Positions 6,385-13,809 of a DNA stretch of 16,802 bases are shown here, piece after piece. Within the stretch, counting starts at the first letter, position 1, and the number at the start of each line of letters is the position of its first letter. Below the pieces are notes generated by a model that saw nothing but the letters and a program-made list of their open reading frames with translations, was not told the origin of the DNA and made no database searches. Source of the DNA: Desulfobacterales bacterium. Its GTDB lineage: Bacteria; Desulfobacterota; Desulfobacteria; Desulfobacterales; UBA5852. The stretch covers positions 1 to 16,802 of the forward strand of contig JASJBQ010000109.1 in assembly GCA_030066455.1 (NCBI GenBank), read 5' to 3'. A program made the position numbers and the translations under genes.

Positions 6385-9300
6385 TCAGGCCGGCGTGTCT
6401 TGGGGGCTGCTGGGTGCCGGCTTTTCTTTGGGGGGACGGATACGCTGCGCCAATGTCAGGATGACGCTGTAGAACACCGGAACGTAGAGCACCGAAAAAA
6501 AGGTGGCCGCCACCATACCGCCGAATATGGCGGTGCCCAGCGACTGGCGGCTGACGGCCCCGGCCCCGCTGGCGATGAGCAGCGGTACGGCGCCCAATAC
6601 GGCCGTGAACGAGGTCATCAGGATGGGGCGGAAGCGCAGTCTCGCCGCCTCCAGGGCGGCTTCGACGATGTCCTTGCCGCCGGCCCGGATCTCGCTGGCG
6701 AACTCGACGATCAGAATGGCATTTTTGCTGGCCAGGGCGATCAGAAGCACCACCCCGATCTGGGTGTAGACATTGTTGTCCATGCCTCGCAGCGCCACCG
6801 CGATGACCGCCCCCAGCAGCGCCAGGGGCACCACCAGGATGACCGCCGTGGGGTTGCTCCAGCTCTCGTACTGAGCCGATAGGATGAGGTAGACCATGAG
6901 TACGGCCAGGGCGAAGATGAAAATGGCCTCGCCGCCGACCTGCTTTTCCTGGTAGGACATGCCGGTCCATTCGAAGCCCATGGAAGCGGGCAGTTTGGCG
7001 GCGGCCATCTGTTCCATCAGGGCCAGGGCCTGTCCTGAGCTGAAGCCGGGGGCGGCCTCACCGGTGATGCTTGCCGCCGGGTAGAGGTTGTAGCGGGTGA
7101 TGGTCTGGGGCCCCAGGTTTTCTTCCACGTCCAGCAGGGTGCCCAGCGGCACCATCCGGCCGGCGTTGTTACGCACCTCCAGGTTCCTGATGTCCTGGGG
7201 TTTGAGCCGGAAGCGGCTGTCGGCCTGGACATAGACCTGGTAGGTGCGCCCGAATTTGTTGAAATCGTTGACATAGGCCGATCCCAGATAGGCTTGCAGC
7301 GTGTTGAAGACGTCGCTCAAAGGAATATCCAGAGTCTTGGCCTTGACCCGGTCCACGTCGGCATAGAGCTGGGGCACGGCCGCGCTGAAAGTCGTGTTCA
7401 TGGCGGTCAGCCCCGGCTGACCGTTGCCGTCGGCGATCATTTCCCGGGTCATCTGCTCAAGGATTTCCGCGCCCACGGCCCCGCGGTCCTGGAGCATCAT
7501 TTCGAATCCCCCGGCCTGGCCCAGCCCCATGATGGCCGGCGGCACGAAAACGAAGCAGACCGCCTCCTGGATGCCCCAGAATGCCTGGCGCAGGCGTCCC
7601 AAAATGGCCTCCTGGTTGAGTTCAGGGCTGGAGCGCTCATCCCAGGGCTCCATGATGATGAAGATCGTGGCCGCATTGGAGACATTGGTGCTGTCCAGGA
7701 GCGAAAAGCCCCCCAGGGTGAACCAGTCCTTTACCCCCGGGGTATTCTTGATAATGGTATCCATCTGGCGCACCACCTGCTGGGTGCGCTCTTTAGAGGC
7801 GGCGTCCGGCAATAACGCCATGGCGATCACGTAGCCCTGGTCCTCATTGGGGATGAAGCCGGTGGGCAGACTCTTGAAGCCCCATCCGGTCACCCCGGCC
7901 AGGGCCGCAAAGAGCGCCATAGCAATGGCGCCGCGGCGCACGAATCCGCTGACCACTTTTTCGTAGACGCTCTGGCCGCGGTTGAAGACGGCATCGAACT
8001 TGCGGAAAAAGATGTTCTTCTTCTCAGGCGTGGGCCGCAGGATCAATGCACCGATGGCCGGGCTCAGGGTCAGGGCGTTGATCGAGCTGAACACGGTGGC
8101 CGTGGCGATGGTCAGGGCGAACTGGCGGTAGAGCTGACCGGTGATCCCGGCCATGAAGGCCGTGGGCACGAACACCGCCAGAAGCACCAGGGTGGTGGCC
8201 ACCACCGGGCCGCTGACCTCCTCCATGGTCCGGATGACCGCCTCCTTGGAGCGCAGTCCCTCGGTGTCCATCAGGCGCACCGCGTTTTCCACCACCACGA
8301 TGGCGTCATCCACCACGATGCCGATGGCCAGGACGATACCGAACAGGCTCAGCATGTTGATCGAAATACCCAGGGCCGCCATGACGGCGAAGGTGCCGAT
8401 CAGCGACACGGGGATGGTGATGGCCGGTATCAGGGTGGCGCGCCAGTCCTGTAAAAAGACGAAAAGCACCAGGAAAACCAGCAGGATGACCTGGAAGAGG
8501 GTCACGAAGACTTCCCGGATCGAGGCCTCCACGAACAGGGTCGTGTCGTAGGAGATGCTGTAGTCCATGCCCTCGGGAAAGCGCTCGCTGATGCGCTCCA
8601 TGGCCGCCTTGATCTGGCCGGCCACGTCCAGGGCGTTGGCCCCGGGGAGCTGGGAGATCGTGATGACCCCGATCTGTTTGCCGCTCAGCTCGGCAAACAG
8701 GTTGTAGTTCTGGCTGCCCAGCTCCACTCGGGCCACGTCGCGCACCCGGGTGATGCGCCCGCCCGCGGCCGTCTTGATGATGATGTTCTCGAACTCCTCC
8801 ACCTCGCTCAGACGCCCCAGGGTGGTGATGGTGTACTGGAAACTCTGGCCGGTAGGCGCCGGGGGCTGGCCGATCTGGCCGGCAGCTACTTGGATGTTCT
8901 GCTCCTCGATGGCCTGGATCACATCCCCCGTGGTCAGGTCGCGGGCCTTGAGCTTCTCCGGGTCGAGCCAGATGCGCATGCTGTACTCCTGGCCGCCGAA
9001 GACGTCCACGTCGCCCACACCGTAGATCCGGCTGATCTCGTCCTTGATGTTAAGGGTGGCGTAGTTGCTGAGAAACAGGTTGTCGTAGCGTTCGTCCGGG
9101 GAGGTCAGGGCAATGAAAAGCAGGAAGGCCGTGGATTTCTTCTTGGTGTTGACCCCCTGGCGTTTGACCTCGTCGGGCAGTTTGGGCATGGCGATGGCGA
9201 CCCGGTTCTGAACTAGGATCTGGGCCATGTCCACGTCGGTGCCCACCTCGAAGGTCACGGTCAGGGTGTAGCGGCCGTCGCTGGCCGAGCGCGACATCAT

Positions 9301-9534
9301 ATAGATCATGCCCTCCACCCCGTTGACCTCCTGCTCGATGGGCGAGGCCACGGTTTCGGCCAGCACCTGGGCGCTGGCCCCGGGATAGGAGGTGGTCACC
9401 TCGACCGTGGGCGGCGTGATCTCGGGATACTGGGAGATGGGCAGGGTCAGCAGCGCCACCAGGCCCGCGATCACGATCACGATCGAAACGACGGTGGCGA
9501 AGATCGGGCGTTCGATGAAAAAGCGTGAAAACAT
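6385..9534 (-). CDS. AcrB-type RND multidrug efflux permease (HAE1 family)
   Basis: A 1049-aa inner-membrane proton-driven drug exporter, full length for the AcrB/MexB family. It starts MFSRFFIERPIFATVVSI, the classic N-terminal helix. The TM4 proton-relay aspartates are in GIVVDDAIVVVENAV (Asp409/Asp410), the TM10 lysine is Lys937 in ALASKNAILIVEFA, and the RFRPILMTSFTAVLGAVPL block (967-985) is intact. Two large periplasmic loops (~30-335 and ~560-870) carry the porter and docking domains. The start ATG at 9534 has AAGGA upstream, and the adaptor gene ends only 36 bp before it, so the two are co-transcribed. The C-terminal tail is short, polar and Pro-rich. No tolC/oprM-like gene lies in the window, so the outer-membrane channel must be encoded elsewhere. 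Substrates are probably amphipathic drugs, detergents or fatty acids (family knowledge). Confidence 0.96.
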   Translation of the reverse strand: MFSRFFIERPIFATVVSIVIVIAGLVALLTLPISQYPEITPPTVEVTTSYPGASAQVLAETVASPIEQEVNGVEGMIYMMSRSASDGRYTLTVTFEVGTDVDMAQILVQNRVAIAMPKLPDEVKRQGVNTKKKSTAFLLFIALTSPDERYDNLFLSNYATLNIKDEISRIYGVGDVDVFGGQEYSMRIWLDPEKLKARDLTTGDVIQAIEEQNIQVAAGQIGQPPAPTGQSFQYTITTLGRLSEVEEFENIIIKTAAGGRITRVRDVARVELGSQNYNLFAELSGKQIGVITISQLPGANALDVAGQIKAAMERISERFPEGMDYSISYDTTLFVEASIREVFVTLFQVILLVFLVLFVFLQDWRATLIPAITIPVSLIGTFAVMAALGISINMLSLFGIVLAIGIVVDDAIVVVENAVRLMDTEGLRSKEAVIRTMEEVSGPVVATTLVLLAVFVPTAFMAGITGQLYRQFALTIATATVFSSINALTLSPAIGALILRPTPEKKNIFFRKFDAVFNRGQSVYEKVVSGFVRRGAIAMALFAALAGVTGWGFKSLPTGFIPNEDQGYVIAMALLPDAASKERTQQVVRQMDTIIKNTPGVKDWFTLGGFSLLDSTNVSNAATIFIIMEPWDERSSPELNQEAILGRLRQAFWGIQEAVCFVFVPPAIMGLGQAGGFEMMLQDRGAVGAEILEQMTREMIADGNGQPGLTAMNTTFSAAVPQLYADVDRVKAKTLDIPLSDVFNTLQAYLGSAYVNDFNKFGRTYQVYVQADSRFRLKPQDIRNLEVRNNAGRMVPLGTLLDVEENLGPQTITRYNLYPAASITGEAAPGFSSGQALALMEQMAAAKLPASMGFEWTGMSYQEKQVGGEAIFIFALAVLMVYLILSAQYESWSNPTAVILVVPLALLGAVIAVALRGMDNNVYTQIGVVLLIALASKNAILIVEFASEIRAGGKDIVEAALEAARLRFRPILMTSFTAVLGAVPLLIASGAGAVSRQSLGTAIFGGMVAATFFSVLYVPVFYSVILTLAQRIRPPKEKPAPSSPQDTPA

Positions 9535-9570
9535 GGTCGACTCATTTCCTTCAGGAGATAGGCAGCGTAT

Positions 9571-10797
9571 TTAGGGCTTGGTCTCGGGTTCGGATTCGGT
9601 CTCGGTTTTAACCTCAGGTTTGGTTTCGGTATTGGGTTTGGCAGCGGCCGTTGTCTTTTCCGCGGCCATCAATTGCTTGAGATCCTTTTGCTCGGGGGCC
9701 ACTTTGGCTCCGGGCCGGGCTCTTTGAACCCCTTTGACGATTACCCAGTCTTCCGGCCGCAGACCGTCCTCGACAATCCGCAGCCCGCCGTCAATCTGCG
9801 CGCCGATCTGCAGCAGGCGATACTCCACCACGTCTTCCGAGTTGGCCACTAACAAAAAGGTGCCGCGCTGATCACGGCCCAGGGCATTTTCAGGCACCAG
9901 CAGGGCCTCTTGCCGGGTGGGGTCGGGAATACGGATGCGGGCAAATAGACCCGGCACCATGCGACCGGTTGCGTTGGGGAAGACGCCCCGCACCGTAATG
10001 GTGCCCGTGGTTTCGTCGACGCGGTTGTCGATATAGTCCAGGCGGCCCTTATGGGGATATCCCTTTTCGTTGGCCAACCCGAGTTCGAAGACCGGCACCC
10101 AGTCCTCCCCTCTGTCTCTTCGGTTCTCCCCGTAGCGCAGCAGATCGCGTTCGTTGATGTTGAAGTAGGCGTACATGGGCTGGAATCTGACAATGGTGGT
10201 CAGCAGGGTCTGCTCTCCGGCGCCCACCAGGTTGCCTTCGTCCACCAGGTTACGGCCGATACGGCCGCTGATGGGCGCCCGGATCTCGGTGTAGCTGTAC
10301 TCAATCTCGGCATTGCGCACGTCGGCCTTGGCTTCGTCAATGGCCGCCTCGGCGGTGAGGACTTCGGCCTGGGACTGGAGGACCTCGAGCTTGCTGATGG
10401 CCCTGGATTTCAGGGCGGCTTCTTTACGTCGGGCCGTGGCTTTGGCCAGCCGGTGGTCGGCGATGCGGCTTTCCAGGGTAGCCTTGGCCCGGTCCAGGGC
10501 GGCCTGGTAGGGCTCCTGCTCGATGACGAAGAGCAGCTCGCCCTGGACCACGTCGTCGGCCGGCCGGAAATGGATGCTGCCCAGGAAGCCTGTAACCCGG
10601 GCGCGGATCTCCACCGCCTCGATGGCCTCGGTGGTACCGGTAAATTCGCGGTAGATCGTGACGGCCTGCTGGAGGGGTTTGGCGACGGTGACCGGCGGCG
10701 GTGGGGGTTCAACGAATTCCTGGGACTGCTGGCAGCCTGGAAGTCCCGCCACGACAGTGAGCCAAAGGAGAAAAAAGGTGATGACACGCGGCAACAT
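9571..10797 (-). CDS. RND periplasmic adaptor (AcrA/MexA-type membrane-fusion lipoprotein)
   Basis: A 408-aa adaptor that bridges the RND pump and an outer-membrane channel. The N-terminus is a lipoprotein-like signal (hydrophobic 5-19, Cys22 in GLPGC); Pro at -2 makes the lipobox imperfect. A proline stretch leads to the barrel-sandwich/lipoyl halves: EFTGTTEAIEAVEIRARVTGF, and later YTEIRAPISGRIGRNLVDEG. A coiled-coil hairpin rich in Ala/Lys/Glu lies between them, followed by beta-barrel and membrane-proximal domains. I chose ATG 10797 because AAAGGAG sits at ideal spacing and the signal peptide starts there; the frame is open for 28 more codons upstream. The last ~25 residues are a low-complexity Thr/Glu/Lys/Pro tail, unusual for the family. 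It is the first gene of the adaptor-pump unit, divergent from degP. Confidence 0.94.
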   Translation of the reverse strand: MLPRVITFFLLWLTVVAGLPGCQQSQEFVEPPPPPVTVAKPLQQAVTIYREFTGTTEAIEAVEIRARVTGFLGSIHFRPADDVVQGELLFVIEQEPYQAALDRAKATLESRIADHRLAKATARRKEAALKSRAISKLEVLQSQAEVLTAEAAIDEAKADVRNAEIEYSYTEIRAPISGRIGRNLVDEGNLVGAGEQTLLTTIVRFQPMYAYFNINERDLLRYGENRRDRGEDWVPVFELGLANEKGYPHKGRLDYIDNRVDETTGTITVRGVFPNATGRMVPGLFARIRIPDPTRQEALLVPENALGRDQRGTFLLVANSEDVVEYRLLQIGAQIDGGLRIVEDGLRPEDWVIVKGVQRARPGAKVAPEQKDLKQLMAAEKTTAAAKPNTETKPEVKTETESEPETKP

Positions 10798-11096
10798 AGA
10801 GGCTCCTTTGCCTGAGGGTATCGTTATAATAATAGGTGGATTTCTAATCGGACAGCGCGCCATGTTGAATCCTGTGCGCAAGCAAGGTGTATAGTGGGTA
10901 GGAAGCCTTTAAAAGTCAAGTATTTCTGTTGGTTTTGGCGGCCGTCCGCAAGTCTGATCCGGCAATGAATCCATTAATAAAGATAACATTTTGATCATCT
11001 TGGGGCCATTTTCCCGTGAACTTTATGGCCTTACTATTACAAGGATTTTAAAATTTCTATACAATCTTTTTTGTACGATATGAGTGGAGGAATAAA
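10798..11096. other. Divergent promoter region between efflux adaptor and degP
   Basis: 299 bp with no gene, and more AT-rich than its surroundings, particularly 10970-11096. On the minus strand a candidate -35 TTGACT (complement of 10914-10919) is followed by TATACA (complement of 10888-10893) at a long 20-bp spacing, a weak promoter candidate for the efflux genes. The degP side is described separately. I see no clear TetR-type operator palindrome and no adjacent repressor gene. Confidence 0.5.
11037..11065 (+). promoter_or_regulatory. Candidate sigma-70-like promoter of degP
   Basis: TTACAA (11037-11042) and TACAAT (11060-11065) are separated by exactly 17 bp, matching TTGACA at 3 of 6 and TATAAT at 5 of 6 positions. 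They would give a leader of about 25 nt before ATG 11097. A good ribosome binding site GGAGG (11086-11090) lies in that leader. Stress-type alternatives were not convincing. Confidence 0.4.
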
Positions 11097-12584
11097 ATGA
11101 AAAGAAGCATTCCAACGATTGGGACACTGGCGCTAACTTTACTGGCGGTCTCGATGTTCAGTCAATGGACCGGAAAAGACCGAATCGGTCCGCGTCTGGC
11201 CAATGTACTCAATCCGCTGTCTCTCGGTGGGCCGCCGGTCGCGGAGGCAGCAACGAGCGCCTCCACGGTCATGGTCCCCGTGAGTTTTACCGAACTGGCC
11301 GATAAAGCCAGGGCCGGGGTGGTCAATATCCGCACGGTCAAAAACACCAAGGAGGGCGGGCCTGTCTTCCGCCACTTTTTCGGGCGCAATCCCTTCCGTC
11401 GCGAAGACCCTTTCCGCGATTTCTTCGGACCGCAGCGCGAGTTCAAGCAACGCAGTCTGGGCTCCGGTTTTCTGATCGATGACAAGGGCTTTATCGTCAC
11501 CAACAATCATGTGGTCGAAAATGCGGACCAGATCAAGGTGCGGCTCTACGACGAAACCGAATACGATGCCGAGATCGTGGGACGGGATCCCAAGACGGAC
11601 ATCGCCCTCATCAGGATCAAACCCAACGGAAATGATCTGCAGCCACTCAAGTTGGGCAACTCCGATTCCCTGCCGGTGGGCAGCTGGGTGGTGGCCATCG
11701 GCAGTCCTTTCGGTTTGGAGCAGACGGTGACGGCCGGCATCGTCAGCGCCAAGGGACGGATCATCGGTTCCGGACCGTACGACGATTTTATCCAGACCGA
11801 TGCCTCCATCAATCCTGGCAACAGCGGCGGGCCGCTGCTCAACCTCGACGGCGAGGTGGTCGGTATCAACACGGCCATCGTGGCCAGCGGGCAGGGCATC
11901 GGATTTGCGATCCCGATCAATCTGGCCGACGGCATTATCGCCCAGTTGAAGGACACCGGCGAAGTCTCACGGGGCTGGTTGGGAGTCGGCATTCAGAATC
12001 TAACCCCCGAGCTGGCCGAGTACTACCGGCTCGAACAGAAAGAGGGCGTCCTCGTCACCCAAGTTTACGAAGGGGATCCGGCGGATGAGGCCGGGATCAA
12101 AGAGGGGGACATCATCGTCGGGATCGACGACAAAGATGTCAAAACCAGTCGTGAACTTTCCCGCAAGGTGGCCGAAGCCGGCGTCGGCAATAAGATGCGC
12201 ATCAATTTGCTGCGGGACGGCCGGAAAAAAACCGTGCGCGTCAAGTTGGCCAAGCGGCCGGATCAGGAACCGACGCTTGCGCGCGGTGAGGTCCGATCCG
12301 ATGGACTTGGCATGCGCGTGCGCGACATCGACCCGGAGATCGCCGAGCAACTCGGCGTGGGCACGGATCAAAAGGGCGTGGTGGTCGTTCAGCTCGATCC
12401 GGAGAGCAAAAGCGCCCGGGCCGGTGTGCGCCGCGGTGATATCGTCATCGAAATCAACCGCGAGCCCATCAAGAATCTCAAAGACTATCGGGCCCAGGTG
12501 AAGGCGATCGACGAGGGAGATACCGTACAGATGCTCCTGCGACGCGGCGGCGGCGGGATGCTGGCGGTCAAGTTCAAACGGTAG
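11097..12584 (+). CDS. degP: Periplasmic serine protease/chaperone HtrA (Do family)
   Basis: A 495-aa envelope protease that degrades or refolds misfolded periplasmic proteins. A long N-terminal export segment (hydrophobic 7-22, possible AEA cleavage near 49-51) leads into a trypsin-like domain. Its catalytic triad is His138 (TNNHVV), Asp168 (KTDIALIRI) and Ser243 (GNSGGPL). A first PDZ domain (~290-385) opens with RGWLGVGIQ and ends before RPDQEP. A second PDZ (~400-490) contains [14 protein letters not shown]. Between the signal and protease domain is an [16 protein letters not shown] loop region, the regulatory LA-loop position. GGAGG (11086-11090) sets ATG 11097. The gene is monocistronic, bounded by its own promoter candidate and a strong terminator, and convergent with the envelope peptidase gene sppA. 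DegQ-like function cannot be excluded. Confidence 0.96.
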   Translation: MKRSIPTIGTLALTLLAVSMFSQWTGKDRIGPRLANVLNPLSLGGPPVAEAATSASTVMVPVSFTELADKARAGVVNIRTVKNTKEGGPVFRHFFGRNPFRREDPFRDFFGPQREFKQRSLGSGFLIDDKGFIVTNNHVVENADQIKVRLYDETEYDAEIVGRDPKTDIALIRIKPNGNDLQPLKLGNSDSLPVGSWVVAIGSPFGLEQTVTAGIVSAKGRIIGSGPYDDFIQTDASINPGNSGGPLLNLDGEVVGINTAIVASGQGIGFAIPINLADGIIAQLKDTGEVSRGWLGVGIQNLTPELAEYYRLEQKEGVLVTQVYEGDPADEAGIKEGDIIVGIDDKDVKTSRELSRKVAEAGVGNKMRINLLRDGRKKTVRVKLAKRPDQEPTLARGEVRSDGLGMRVRDIDPEIAEQLGVGTDQKGVVVVQLDPESKSARAGVRRGDIVIEINREPIKNLKDYRAQVKAIDEGDTVQMLLRRGGGGMLAVKFKR

Positions 12585-12631
12585 GAAAACCTCGGCCGCG
12601 GATGCATTGTGCGGCCCGGTGTGAAGCGACA

Positions 12632-12663
12632 GGGGGTTGGCTGACTCGCCAGCCCCCTTTTTT
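12632..12663 (+). terminator. Intrinsic terminator of degP
   Basis: GGGGGTTGGC (12632-12641) pairs with GCCAGCCCCC (12648-12657), a 10-bp stem with one G-U wobble and a 6-nt loop, followed by six T (12658-12663). It stands 48 bp after the degP stop. The last T is also the first base (12663) of the complementary stop codon of the convergent sppA. No T-run is present on the opposite strand, so it acts mainly for degP. Confidence 0.92.
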
Positions 12664-13646
12664 CATTCAGCCGCGGCGGGAGACCACAGGTAGTGGAAGC
12701 CGGGCTTCTGGTCGAATATGCCGGCCGGAAGGCCGATGTCCACCATGGCAGGCTTTAGGTTACCGCCGCGAGCGGCGGAATTGTAAACGGTATCGTCGGG
12801 ATACTCATTGCGGCGGTAGACCACCACCCGGGCATCGGTGGCCAGACCGGCTTCCCGGCGGGCGGCATCCAAGGCATCGTCGGCGTAGCCGATCGCGTCC
12901 ACCATGCCCAATTCCAGGGCTTTCGATGCCAGAAAGATGCGTGCGGTCTTGATCTCTTCGATCGCCGCAGGCGTCGGATGACGGTGGCGCTCCACCAGAT
13001 CCAGAAAGCGTTTGCCCAGTTGGTCGGTCAGGTCTTGAATCAGCGCGGCTTCCTCGGCGGTGCGGGGACGGAAAGGCGAGCCCGTATCCTTGTTTGCACC
13101 GGATTTGTTGACCTCCACGGCCACCCCGATCTTTTTCATCAAGTCGTCCACCCGAGGGGTGATGAAGATCACACCCACCGATCCCGTGATCGAAGTGGGA
13201 TGGGCCACGATGTGATCGGCCGGCAGGGCCACGTAGTAGCCGCCCGAGGCGGCCAGTCCCATGAACAGCGCAACAATTTTTACCTGCCGGCGCGCCCGAT
13301 AGGCCTGAAGCTCATGGTAGAGAATATCGCTGGCGGTGACGGCCCCGCCGGGGGAGTTGATCTTGAGGACCAGCGCCTTGATCTGCGGGTCTTCTTCGGC
13401 CTTGCGCAACTGGGCCACGACATTCTCGACCAAGCCGGGGCGATCGCGCAACAAGCCGCGTTTCGGGCTGTCCGATATCGTGCCCTCCACCGATATCAGG
13501 AGGATTTTTTCATCTCCGGTCCCCTCCAGGGTGTATTCCTCGAAGGGGACCGTGCCGTCGGTAAAGAGTTTGATCTGGGTTTTCACGCAGCCGTTGAAGA
13601 ACAGCCCCGCGATCAGGAGTACCGCCAATGGAATGCGCTGCTTCAT
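12663..13646 (-). CDS. sppA: Signal peptide peptidase SppA (short form), probable lipoprotein
   Basis: A 327-aa serine-lysine peptidase of the S49 family that cleaves leftover signal peptides in or near the inner membrane. The N-terminus is hydrophobic (6-17) and meets Cys20 in LFFNGC, a lipobox-like site with atypical residues. The S49 core shows INSPGGAVTAS (96-106), the nucleophile region LAASGGYYVALPAD with Ser134, TGSVGVIF (154-161), and the KSGANKD block (181-187) carrying the general-base lysine. The size matches the single-domain Bacillus-type enzyme, not the 67-kDa E. coli form. ATG 13646 follows AAGGAG at good spacing, but that ribosome binding site can pair with the upstream leader (separate entry). 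It is convergent with degP, and both serve envelope protein quality control. Confidence 0.93.
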   Translation of the reverse strand: MKQRIPLAVLLIAGLFFNGCVKTQIKLFTDGTVPFEEYTLEGTGDEKILLISVEGTISDSPKRGLLRDRPGLVENVVAQLRKAEEDPQIKALVLKINSPGGAVTASDILYHELQAYRARRQVKIVALFMGLAASGGYYVALPADHIVAHPTSITGSVGVIFITPRVDDLMKKIGVAVEVNKSGANKDTGSPFRPRTAEEAALIQDLTDQLGKRFLDLVERHRHPTPAAIEEIKTARIFLASKALELGMVDAIGYADDALDAARREAGLATDARVVVYRRNEYPDDTVYNSAARGGNLKPAMVDIGLPAGIFDQKPGFHYLWSPAAAE

Positions 13647-13651
13647 GATTT

Positions 13652-13708
13652 TCTCCTTGTCCGGTGGGTCGCTGTCGGGTTACCACCAATAGCCAGCCGG
13701 ACAGGAGA
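13652..13708 (-). promoter_or_regulatory. sppA leader hairpin pairing the Shine-Dalgarno
   Basis: In the minus-strand RNA, TCTCCTGTCCGG (complement of 13697-13708) can pair with CCGGACAAGGAGA (complement of 13652-13664): 12 base pairs with one bulged A. The right arm contains the sppA ribosome binding site AAGGAG, and the left arm carries the anti-SD TCTCCT. An inner GGTGG/CCACC helix can form in the 32-nt loop if two outer pairs open. This could keep sppA translation low until the stem melts or is remodelled. It requires that transcription starts upstream of 13708, which I cannot see. The inverted repeat could instead be a DNA operator. Confidence 0.5.
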
Positions 13709-13809
13709 CGTCAAGCGCTCCCTGGTCTGGAACGCCATTCATTTCGGCGTATGTGCGGGGCCGGACAATCTCGGCCCTACTCTTTAGCGTCCCCTTGCGG
13801 AGCAAAACG

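Noticed and set aside
6251..6970. Upstream in-frame extension of the acyl-CoA ligase to give a 764-aa protein
   Set aside because: The extra 240 residues lie mostly inside the RND pump gene in another frame and show no domain. The ligase family begins at the MLITEILARN start, which has a ribosome binding site.
10990..11035. Heat-shock (sigma-32) type promoter upstream of degP
   Set aside because: CTTGGGG and CCCGTGA fragments are present but at the wrong spacing and with poor match to the consensus.
13758..13777. GGGCCG/CGGCCC hairpin before the 564-aa gene as a riboswitch or terminator
   Set aside because: It is only a 6-bp stem with no T-run and no wider conserved aptamer pattern.
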